Assembly: GCA_030142905.1 (NCBI GenBank)
Contig: JASJOG010000186.1
Span: 226,501 to 290,500 of the forward strand
Source of the DNA: Heliopora coerulea
Taxonomy: Eukaryota; Cnidaria; Anthozoa; Scleralcyonacea; Helioporidae
Reading direction: 5' to 3'
Length of the DNA stretch: 64,000 bases
The position numbers were made by a program, and so were the translations under genes. Positions 32,817 through 42,418 of the stretch are shown here, one piece after another; the stretch's first letter is position 1, and every line of letters starts with the position of its first letter. A model generated the notes under the pieces. That model was not told where the DNA came from and searched no databases. It was given only the letters and a program-made list of their open reading frames with translations.

Positions 32817-33098
32817 CCTCAGCTTCCAATAACCAAATGAGGTAATCTTTTCCCATCTCTTTAAGGAACACTATCAGCTTGTTGACGTCATTCTCAGACT
32901 TGGTTCCCCAGTCGGACAGGAGAGCATCGGAAGGATCTTTTTCCACTCGAAATGTATTTAATTTGCCAGCGGTGTATCCCATGTGTCCTGCTAATGCATT
33001 GTAATCTTTACCTGGAATTGGCCGGTTCAATTCTCTACAGACGATGTTGTATACCCATGGATGAAGGTCAAAAATTGAAAACCTTTCTTTGCTGCTCC
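32817..33098 (-). CDS. MyD88-like Death-domain exon (symmetric phase 1-1)
   Basis: A 282-bp exon (2+279+1) with acceptor ACGACAG and donor GTAATT. It encodes a Death domain of a second type: FSIFDLHPWVYNIVCRELNR, GKDYNALAGHMGYTAGKLNT, PSDALLSDWGTKSENDVNKL, VFLKEMGKDYLIWLLEAEG. The pattern (Y-ALA-MGY, DPSDALLSDW, L-F-LKEMGKDYL) resembles MyD88-type Death domains more than the exon at 29.7 kb does. All residues are open and no damage is seen. It is either a further Death module of gene B or part of a separate gene whose other exons are unrecognised. Confidence 0.75.
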
Positions 33099-34880
33099 CT
33101 GTCGTAATAGTGGGAACGATATGAATATAATTAAATGTTCGAGTAGTTATAAAACCAGAAGCGGGTAACTAGTTTTTAAACCAGCCTTCCGAATCACAAC
33201 GTTAATGATTTAGGACTTGTAGTGCAAGACAACTATCAAACGTAATTGCCGACAGTAAAAGAATTGCGGTTGCTCGAATTTAAAATTCTGGCACAAAAAA
33301 CTTTTAACCTGAACAACTTATTAAACTTCCGACACTAGCGTATTAGGAATAAGTTAACCTTTGAGGGTTAATGAACCCATTTCAAGCGATATCTGACACT
33401 TTGTTCTGTAATGCTAGACTCCCGCGAAAAATTAACTGCTACTTTGCAGGCAAAACAAATCCGCGTTCCACTCTTCATCAGAGTTTCAATCAAAGTCGTT
33501 TGTGGATTACAGCTGAGATCTGAAAATGCAGCAAAGATAAAAATTGCCCATTTAAACCGACAAATGGGTGCCAGCAAATTTCACAAGTAGACGACATTAC
33601 CTTCAAGCCACGTAATCGGTTCTTTCACATGATAGGTGTTATCAACTGAACAGTTTTTTCTAACCTGCTCTAATTTACCTTCCAATAAAAATTCGACAGA
33701 AAGTATACCTTAAAATAAGGTTTCGAGGAGAGACTGTAAACGAATCAATTGATAAGGAATTGAACACCAACATTAACCCTTACCATAGCTCTGACCACAA
33801 CCTAAAAACCAGTATAACGCTTTAATCAATCCTTGAACTCCTTTCCACCCCCTCGTTTCTAGGCTTCTTCCAGAAACGTTATTTTACTGTATACTTTTTA
33901 GCATTTACCGTTTCCTATTACGCACGCAATGATTGGTCAGTTACCGTGTTTATATCAGGCTATGCAAACACAGTTATGACATCACAGCGCTGCTTGACTC
34001 CAGATATTTGTTGTAGACGCAAATGAGAACTTCTGATTGGTTTAGGAATCTACAAGAACTTGCTATTTGATATCGAAAATTAAGTTCGTTATTCACAATT
34101 ATTATTGCTCAGTTCTTTGTTCATCTTATTAAAGAAATAGAAACTGGTTTTCTCTGTTAATATAGCCTGATGCAAACACTTGGACAGGTTGCGAGAACTC
34201 TCAAATGGCTGTATAATTCAAGTTCTCCCAACTTTCTCCTCGTGTTTACATCACGCTATATAAACATGGCTAAACAATTTCAATTTCTTATTGAAAGTTT
34301 TTCAAAGTTTGGTTAACTTGTCATCGAAGGATAACTCCTATTCAGCAAACAACATGTGTCCACTGCACAAGTTTGGTTATTCAAAGGAACCACAGCACTG
34401 TCCTCTTTCTACGTTCACTCCGTTAATTTTTCACTGACTGACAGCAAATTCATCAACTCATTACGGTATATCCATCGGAAAACGTATCCAGACTTTGAAA
34501 AACCGACCCAACAAGTGTGTTTAAATGAACGTCGGAGCATATTTAGTTAGACTTGGACTACTGTATTTTATCGCATATTTTTGATATATAAAGACTTTTC
34601 CAAGATATATTTAAGTTCTGTCTGATACGTTGCAAGTCCATACGGCAAAAACAAACTCATATAGATCGTTTCAACTCAACCCCCTGAGATTCACAAGACA
34701 AAGGACATAATCATCTTGGGTGAACGGCAAAATAACGTAATTAAAAATAGGTGGTTTAGGTAGAGCACAAATAACTAAACGAGTCTTACAACGAATATCG
34801 CAATTATCAATGGAAAATTGTATGGGGCGCAAGCAGAAAAGAATGGAAAGAATTGCCCCCACTTGTAAAACAGTTCTATA

Positions 34881-36156
34881 CAGTCGAACCTGTATATAAC
34901 GGCCCTGTATTAAGCGGCCACCCTCTATTAAGCGGCCAGTTTTCAAAGTCCCGATTTTTTTTCTATAGAAATACTATATTTGTCACCTGTATTAAGCGGC
35001 CACCTGTATTAAGCGGCCGCGGCCACAGTTTACCTCTCCCATGTCTGTCTTTTGTTATTATTTTTAGGTTTTTTTTACCTGTATTAAGCGGCCACCCTCG
35101 AAATGAAATCCGAGAATATTTAGGTAAACACGCATATCACATTTTATATGGACTTTATTCTGTTCAAGTGATCTGTCAACATTGTGATTTAACAAAACAT
35201 TTCCTATATAACCACACTGTATAACATTTATTGATTGTTAGCATGCAGTTCAGTGTCGCTATTCTCTACTCGAAACTTCTCTTTAGCTAGGTTGTTTTTC
35301 AGCCATTTGATTGAAAATAGATCGCCTTCAAACGTATACTTGCAGGGATTTCCAGGCCATAACCTCCACCTCTGTTAACGCACTTGCCCTTTACAACAAC
35401 TTTTCCGCTGTTTGTTGGCCGTTTCAAAAATTTGGTCAGCCATGCCATCAACTTAGGGACAGGACCAATCACTTCGTAATTGTCCATCATTGCGTTAGGG
35501 TGAAAATATGGTTTTGAAGCAGTCTTACGGCAAACAGATCTTGTTGATCTTGATTTTGGCGAGCAACTGCCACGGCATTCGTGTCTTTTTTATTTTGCGG
35601 CTCTCGTTTCAGTTCAAACAACTCATCGACTTTCGGCTCCCAAATACCCATACATGCATGGTACCTGCGAATATAAGAATCTACGTGAAAATGTTCCATA
35701 GACATCTTAATTTCAGACAGAATTGTAACAGTGTAGCGACAAGAGTGTCATTCAAAGCTTCCACTTGTGATGTAGCTGTCAAAAAGGCGATAAATGTGTT
35801 CTAATATTTAGCTGAACCCAAACAATACTGCTCAAGGCGCAGCCTGCGATTACTTTCGGACTTCATCCACGATGTCTAATAAGAAGTGTAAATGTCTTTC
35901 TCTCAGCGAGAGAATTGTTTTCCCTTAAGACATTAGGTTTATATATTCTATCGTTATTAGTACTTTTCATTTAAATGTTTTATTTATCATACAAATTGTT
36001 TGAAATAGTACTGCTTGTCTTATTCTTTTCTTGAATGAGGTGTTGGTGAAATTTGGCCACAACCAAGTAGCCCCTCATGGAGTATTTTCGGTCATCCTGT
36101 ATTAAGCGGCCACTTTTCAAAGTCCCGAGGGTGGCCGTTATATACAGGTTCAACTG
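34881..36156. mobile_element. pogo/Tigger-like element carrying a HIRAN-like gene
   Basis: The left end CAGTCGAACCTGTATATAAC and the right end (read inward) CAGTTGAACCTGTATATAAC are inverted repeats, flanked by TA on each side (34879-34880, 36157-36158). CAGT-starting termini with TA targets are typical of pogo/Tigger. Both ends contain several direct copies of TGTATTAAGCGGCCA, probable transposase-binding sites. The paralogous blocks at 27.2 and 63.8 kb give the unoccupied site. No transposase is present; the only coding remains are a HIRAN-like ORF on the minus strand. Confidence 0.85.
35299..35705 (-). pseudogene. HIRAN-like domain protein, frameshifted
   Basis: Two overlapping minus-strand frames make one domain: SYIRRYHACMGIWEPKVDEL, FELKREPQNKKDTNAVAVAR, then after a frame change NYEVIGPVPKLMAWLTKFLK and GKCVNRGGGYGLEIP. 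The order 'Y-A--W-P---E-----E--N--D--AVAV ... VG-VP ... G---R---GLE-P' matches HIRAN-like domains and the ORF at 41904-42388. HIRAN domains in HLTF/Rad5 bind DNA ends. The break near 35490 is either a frameshift or a short unrecognised intron. The family assignment is by motif order only. Confidence 0.55.
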
Positions 36157-36540
36157 TATTTCAAAATATAGAGCATCTTTTTCAAGAAAATGGTGGGGGT
36201 TTTTTCGTTGTTTTCCTTTTTCTGTTTGTTTTTATTTTGTTGAATATTTTTTACAGGAAATGCATTTTTGGTGCGTTTTTAAAGCTCTAAAATGGAAAAA
36301 TACTTCCATGGATAGCAGAAAAATTATTGAACTGACTTCCCTTACAGAGAACCTGGTTGCATCTCTGAAAACTAGATTTAAGTTAAAGTTACAGAGAAAA
36401 CTACAACCAGAAGTACTTGGAAATGACTCTTTTTGACCACTAAAGACTTTGGCATATAATCAAATTCATCGAACTGAAATAATTACCAAATTACATTCAC
36501 TTACACTGGAAGTTTTACCGTCTTTTTAAGTATATCTTAC

Positions 36541-36636
36541 CAATTCCTTTGATTTTAGGTCCACTGGACTCCTCATCCTCAATGAGCTTATCGGAATACG
36601 GCTTGGTTACACCACTAGGATTTCGGAAGCTATATT
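36541..36636 (-). CDS. Linker exon, copy 3 (symmetric phase 1-1)
   Basis: A 96-bp exon nearly identical to copy 1 (27595-27690): YSFRNPSGVTKPYSDKLI then EDEESSGPKIKGI. The acceptor CTAG and donor GTAAGA are intact. It pairs with the MyD88-like Death exon at 32817-33098 as an upstream module, with the pogo element now in the intervening intron. Confidence 0.7.
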
Positions 36637-37856
36637 CTAGGCCAAGAAATAAATAAACCACAACTGACATTAGCAGAAATGAATTTAATACTAAAATGTG
36701 CTGTTTTAAAATATATTTAGACTATATTCATGCATCTGATGGTCTACAAATACAATTTAAAAAACATTGAAAGCAAAATTACAATGCAAAAATGAAAATT
36801 AAGTCGGGTACTGAAGACTTTCTTTCACAATATCCTCTTTCAAGCTCTTATTTTGTTTGAGAATAATTTTAGAATTCAATTAAAACGACTTGGTGGGGTT
36901 AACTCTCAGCAAGCAGGATCAGTCCACGAGTATTTTACTCTAGACCATTTTACTTGTTAAGAGGAGAGATTCTGCTGATCGACGAAAACCGGAATGGTGA
37001 AAGGAACGATTACAGTAGAACCCCGTTAATACGACCACATTTGGGCCGAAAAAATTTGGTCGTTTTAACGGGGTGGTCGTATTAAGGGCAGTGGATCAGA
37101 TACGTTACAAATGTTTTTTTTTTTAAATGACGTCATAGCAAACGCAGTCAAATTTCAATTAGTATAACGTTAAAACCACAAAATAATCAACAAATAAATC
37201 TTATTAACTAAACACAACTGAACAAAATTAACCAAATTTGATGAATAAGCTTGATAATAAGCCCCTTTATTAGTTATTTAAATTTCTTTAGGTTTAAAAA
37301 ATTCTGTAAGCTTCCATTGGTTTTTCCGACACTCAAGCCAATCGGTTTGAGCTTGGCAGATTACTCTGGCGAGCTCATTTGCCGTTTTTGAATTTCCTTT
37401 CTGCTCGAGAAAATCCAAAGCATCCTGCATTGAGGATATTGCCGCTCGATACAAGGATAGTTTTGGCGCTACCGGGAGTTCTTCAACCTCATCATTACTG
37501 TCCTCGTGATTTTCTTCGCTTGCAGTGGTTGAATCGATTTGTTCACGTCCTACTTGCCGAAAAAAGATGTCTTCCCAGTTGTCTAGAAGTTCTTGACAAA
37601 ATGGTGCATCAAGACATCCATCTACCACTTGTCTCAAAGAATCTGTATTGTCTTCATTGGTTTCGTTTGCCAAGTCTTGAACTGCAGCAAGCTCGCTTTC
37701 AAGATCTGCAAATGGATCAACGTCACTGCCACTGGAATCTACTGTATTCATATTTCCTTCGCAACCCAAGATACCTGCCTTGATGAAACACTTGACAATT
37801 GCAGTTTCGGAAACTTCATTCCACGCCATGGCCGTCCATCTAACTGCCTGACGAAT

Positions 37857-40631
37857 CAGGGATGCCAGCTTTTCTGGGCGATAATAAGCCAACCGCATGT
37901 TCGAAATAAGCCAAAAAAAGCCAAACTCGAAAATTAAGGCGGGGACTGGGTCCAAATGACAAGTGCAGTAACCGGTTTATCACTTTATCCGAGCGAGACA
38001 TAAAAATTTTAAATTTCAACTCTATTTTACTTCGGTATACATTTTACATTTCAAAACATTTAACACAGTTCAAATAGTTGAACTATATACATAAGATAGT
38101 CTGTGATACAGGCATTCAGTTCAAAACTCGGTTTCAAAGAGAAGTTCATCTTCGTCAACGGCTGAAGAGTTTTCCGTAGCATTATTACCTTTACACATGT
38201 TTTTATAGTTAAAAAGTTCAAGCATCCTCTTGGTTGCCACAAAATCCTTGCAGCACTTCTCCTTAAAATACAGATTGCCACGGATTCTAATAATAGCTTC
38301 GAGCATAGGAGAACTCATCTTGTTTCGTGATTTCGTCTTGATTGCTGGGATATAGGAAAAGATTCGCTCCACCACAGCATTGCTTGCTGGCGTAGTAAGA
38401 TAGCCTAGGGCGTAGGTCGCAAGTTCACCAAACGTTTTGTTGCCCATTAGGTTTTGATAGTCCAGTACACCAGACCAAAAGCTGACGGCATCAATTGGAA
38501 TGCCCTTTTTGAAAACTCCATTCTCTTGCCAGTTGACATACAGGATACTCCGATATTGGTTGTCAATCTCCTGGATCTTCTCATGAATGAGGTGCTGCTT
38601 AATAGGACAAACTTTTAAAAATGTCCTTTGAGGGCGGCAGACGCTGTTTAACCTGTTCGGCTGCTTCTAAAAGCAACGAATGGCACCTTCCGTAGACTTC
38701 TCGAACTCTCCTGACTGTCGTCTCGTCATTTTTCATCCTGCGAATTAACGCATCAGCTTCGAAGATAAATTTTGCTCCGTAGTCAACCTTGTCAGTTGGC
38801 AAGGGAACACCTGACGAATTATAGACCCGACCTCTCAAACTGTTGTAGAAAAGGTTGAGCTTTTTGATTGCCTCGGTGGCTTCAGCATCAGTTGCCTGAA
38901 AATACGCATTCACTCTTTCGAACTCTGACACCACAGGCGACAAGAAATGGAAGTAAAGATAGTTGATTGGATCATGGAGCATTTCTTTGATGAGTCGTGC
39001 CTTATAACGGACATTTGCTTCTCCTTCACATTCAGCCAGGGAAAAGTACGTTTTCAATATCTCCCAATTCACGAGAATATTGAAAATTACTTTTCCTCGC
39101 ACCAACCATTTAGTCTCATTGCACTTCTTGAAGGGAAGAGGAATCGTGGAACTTTTCACACTGCAGCCTTCGAAAGTTTGAAAGAGTTCCTTGTAGGCGT
39201 CGCGACAAGCTCCCCTTTTGGAAAACCACTTCGGTATTTCACTTAGCATGAAACCAACATTGGCAGGCATTTTTTCGAATGCATGATTCATGCAGAGGCC
39301 AAGGAATGACAGATGCACTTTATCAGAATACAGTTTTGAGACGCTGCTTTAATTCTCGACCATACAGAGTCCTGCTCTCCGACAATAACAGATGTCCCGT
39401 TACTTGCATAACCGATGCAATCCGATAGACTCAGGCCAGAGTGTTCAAAACAACTCTTCAATGCTTCAAACAAATCCTTACCCGTTGCTTTCACAACTGG
39501 TATTAGACTCAAAAACGAGGTGACGACTCTCCTCTCCGGCTTGCTGTAATAGCAAACTACCACGCAAAGATGTTTGCCGCAGGAAACGTCCGTCGATTCA
39601 TCAAGAATAGCACAGTACTTTTGACCGGCCATATCTGCGCAGAGATCTTCGTTCAAAGCAGGAGCGATCACATCTTTGATAAGCAGGCTGCACTTCGTTC
39701 GGTGTAACTTCATTTTCTCTAGCTTGCTGTCTTTTCCGTGCTGCACCACGATTTCACCCGGACAGTAAACTGCGTTGAGCAAGCTGTGGCATGTTATGGC
39801 AACAGCGAAGTGAAGTTCCATCTCTTTCACGCGTTCATCTTCATTAAAACGTGATATCTTTCTATTTCGGGATACCAGATTGGTTTGTCTTTTGTGCTTC
39901 GTGGACTGTTCGTGTTGATTGATTTTTGACAATCGCGGAGTAATATTGCTTCGGCACAACAAGCAGTAAGCACCTTCAGAACCATCTATAGCTTTTTGAA
40001 CCCAAAGAAATTTGTTTTGCCACTCTGACTTAAATTTTCTCGAGGAGTCATAGTGACTTTTCCAGTTGTTTCCTCGGCCACTTGCGGCCAGTTTGCTTAC
40101 GCTCATCAGTTATTGATTACTGATCAATGGTCATAAAATGAGCGTCACTCTAACTTAATGTGTCGAGTTTTAGGACATTTACTTTTTAAACTTTTATCCA
40201 GTTTCACTAATTAACTGACTTATTCTCTTTTTATACCTTTAAACGGATCAAAATTCTTGAATTATGATTGGTTGATGAAAATGCGGGCGGACTGCTGCAA
40301 AGACAGCAGGCTAGATGACGATGCTCTAAATTAAGAATTCGTCTCTGATTGGTTGATAGTTATCCCATGGTGATCCAACTTTCGATACTTTGTACTGCTC
40401 TTTACCGTGATTCGGCAATTAGCCTTTCAAAGCAACAAAGCGGCGAATTTTAACCAATGAAAAACTGAACTATGGTGTAAAGACCGACGAATGCCCGTTT
40501 TTCTAGGAAAAAAGCCAAAAATAAGCCAAATAACAGTAATAAGCCAAACGCAATTTTTCCAAGCCAAACCTTGTAAAAACAAGCCAAATTTGAGAAATTT
40601 GGCTTAAAAAAAAAGCAAACTGGCAACCCTG
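37857..40631. mobile_element. hAT element nested in the Tigger transposase
   Basis: The ends CAGGGATGCCAG and, read inward, CAGGGTTGCCAG are hAT-type inverted termini. The 8-bp TGACGAAT is duplicated exactly on both sides (37849-37856 and 40632-40639). Removing the element and one target copy restores a continuous Tigger reading frame across the junction (SVDIR followed by QAVRW). Total length is 2775 bp. It carries one transposase gene on the minus strand. Confidence 0.95.
38121..40106 (-). pseudogene. hAT transposase (ZBED-type), two frameshifts
   Basis: The reading starts at the ATG at 40106. Residues ~28-72 form a BED-like zinc finger (EWQNKFLWVQKAIDGSEGAY, CLLCRSNI...HEQSTKHKR). The first catalytic Asp is in CAILDESTDVSCGKHL. 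Near 39300 one base is missing in a CHSLALCMNHAFEK-type motif and the frame shifts. It then reads through ETKWLVRGKVIF and shifts again near 38605. The C-terminal dimerisation block TPASNAVVERIFSYIPAIKT, including NAVVERIFS, and a stop at 38121 are intact. The length, about 660 residues, is near that of full ZBED5-like hAT proteins. Confidence 0.88.
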
Positions 40632-40639
40632 TGACGAAT

Positions 40640-41903
40640 ATCAACAGACTTGCATGCTTCCGACGCTGAAATACACTCATCCACTTTACTGACAACGTGT
40701 GTAAACAGGCGTTTATAATACTGGAGCTTAAAAGCTTGAATAATACCGAGATCAAGTGGCTGCAGTCGTGATGTCGTGATTTTTGGGCGAGAAAACAACT
40801 TTAATTTCCTCATACATTTCATCCAGGTTTTCAGGGTGGCAAGGGCCATTGTCCATAAACAAGAGAATTCTTCTGTTTTCTTGTCTCAGTCTCCGATTGA
40901 GTTTTGATAGAATTTTCATCATGATGCTACCTACCTCCAGGCTTTTGGTTGGTTGAAATATTGGCGCGCTAAGTTATCTAAATCTCGGATGCCTTTAAAA
41001 CATCTCGGTCTTGCTGATTTTCCAATTACGATCGGCTTTTCTTTTCCTCCACTAGCGTTGACAAAGAACGCACATGTAATCCTATACTTTGGCTTTTTTC
41101 CGCCGGTGCAATTATGGGAAATTTCGACCAGTGATTTGTTTGGAAGGGCTCTGAAAAACTGACCTGTTTCATCCATATTCCAGATATCGCAAGGTTCTCG
41201 TCCTTCCAAAATTTCCGGGAGTCTTTCCTCCCACGGATCTGCTGTTTCTTCTCTAACATCCCCAACTCTCCTGAAATGACCTTTGCCTTGATGCCACATC
41301 TCTTGTTAAAACGATCCAGCCATCCGTTCAAAGCCTTGAATTTCTCTGGTGAACTTCTAGAACTTCTACTATTTTTGTAGCCTTTTCTTGAAGCATTGGT
41401 CCTATAATCGGAATATTTTTGGATCTTGCTTTTCGAAACCAGTCGAGTAAAGCGTTGTCAATATCTTCATGCTGGGCGCCTCTTGACCGTTTTATAGTGC
41501 CCCTAACATTGGCCTCATAGTCTTTAACAATCTCATCTTTCTTTAATAAGATGCTTTGAATCTGGGTTTTCCCACAATTGAAGTGCTCTGCACTTTCTCT
41601 TGCGCTGGCAATAGGGTTCTTTTGCTTAAATATCACGACTTCGTAACGTTTTTGTAAGTCAAGTTCCTGCCGTTTTTGCTTACAATTTGTAGACATGATG
41701 ACTGATCAAAGTGCTTATACACAAAGCTGCGAAGCGTGTTCCGACAAAAGGTAATAAATCAGGAAAATCCTCGAGTCATGTGTGAAAACTTTGCACTGAT
41801 TAAATTAGAAAAAGTGTGAAATATGGATCAATGACAGATTCGGCGCTTTTCATAGCCTGCGCGTGCATACACTCGTATTTCCGTCGGTAACGTCGAATGA
41901 GTC
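40640..41903. other. Tigger N-terminal coding half and divergent promoter gap
   Basis: This is the 5' part of the Tigger transposase on the minus strand, up to 41696. A 207-bp gap separates it from the HIRAN-like start at 41904 on the plus strand. The gap must hold both promoters; no TATA motif was confidently placed. Confidence 0.4.
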
Positions 41904-42388
41904 ATGTCGGACCAGATGGAAAATATTTCTAGCACAAAAGTAATCGAAGTTCCTTCTTGGATAAGGGGATATCATGTCTACAAAGAATACTGGAGAATCA
42001 AGATTGATGAAGTTCTTGAACTAAAGCACGAACACGACAATTAACAAGACAAGAACGCTATTGCGGTGATTAAGGAGGGAGATGTAGTTGGTTCTATTCC
42101 AAGGGTACTAGCTTCTACAAATCCTGGAACTGGGATAGTTTGCCATTTTTAGCAAAGAGCGGCAGTAAAGCAGAAGCTAAAGTTATTGGAACAGCTGTCA
42201 ATCGGGCCGGGGGATATGGATTGGAGATTCCATGCATTTACAAATTTATGGGGCAGGAAAAGTACATTGACTTGCTAAGCAAATTGCTGGACATCCCGAA
42301 TAACCTATCCGTTAGAGTCGAAATGGAATGTAGCCGAAAGAGAACGGCAGAGGAAAGTAGCAGAAAAAAGAAGGCAAGAAAACTATAA
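41904..42388 (+). pseudogene. HIRAN-like domain protein in Tigger element
   Basis: From ATG 41904 the frame reads STKVIEVPSWIRGYHVYKEY, WRIKIDEVLELKHEHDN, a stop, QDKNAIAVIKEGDVVGSIPR, then after a shift LPFLAKSGSKAEAKVIGTAV and NRAGGYGLEIPCIYKFMGQE with a basic C-terminal tail (RKRTAEESSRKKKARKL). The layout (Y-VY---W ... E--N--DK-A-AV ... VG-IPR ... RAGGYGLEIPC) parallels the ORF in the neighbouring element at 35299-35705. HIRAN domains bind DNA ends, and the Lys/Arg-rich tail would suit DNA binding or nuclear import. One stop and one frameshift inactivate this copy. Confidence 0.6.
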
Positions 42389-42418
42389 AACGACCCAAAA
42401 ACATATTTAATCAAGTCT

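Larger units (their letters stand above)
33712..37000. repeat. Segmental repeat block R3, interrupted by a pogo element
   Basis: Paralogous to 25800-28000 in the same order and orientation. The correspondence breaks at 34880 and resumes at 36157, where the element at 34881-36156 has inserted. It carries linker exon copy 3 (36541-36636) and ends where a Tigger element has inserted at 37013. Confidence 0.8.
37278..41696 (-). pseudogene. Tigger transposase (DDE), split by hAT and frameshifted
   Basis: The frame starts at 41696 with a CENP-B-like helix-turn-helix region (ELDLQKRYEVVIFKQKNPIA, RESAEHFNCGKTQIQSIL). It continues in shifting frames through NGWLDRFNKRCGI, the first catalytic Asp in WNMDETGQFFRALP, ITCAFFVNASGGKEKPIVIG, a MDNGPCHP block visible only in another frame, and TTSRLQPLDLGIIQAFKLQY (third Asp). 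At SVDIR the hAT interrupts it. It resumes with QAVRWTAMAWNEVSETAIVK at 37848 and runs to a stop at 37278 with an acidic C-terminal region. It is clearly dead. Confidence 0.85.

Noticed and set aside
37278..37955. 225-codon minus frame taken as an independent gene
   Set aside because: Its start is within the hAT end, and its content is the Tigger transposase C-terminus; the frame continues upstream beyond the hAT.
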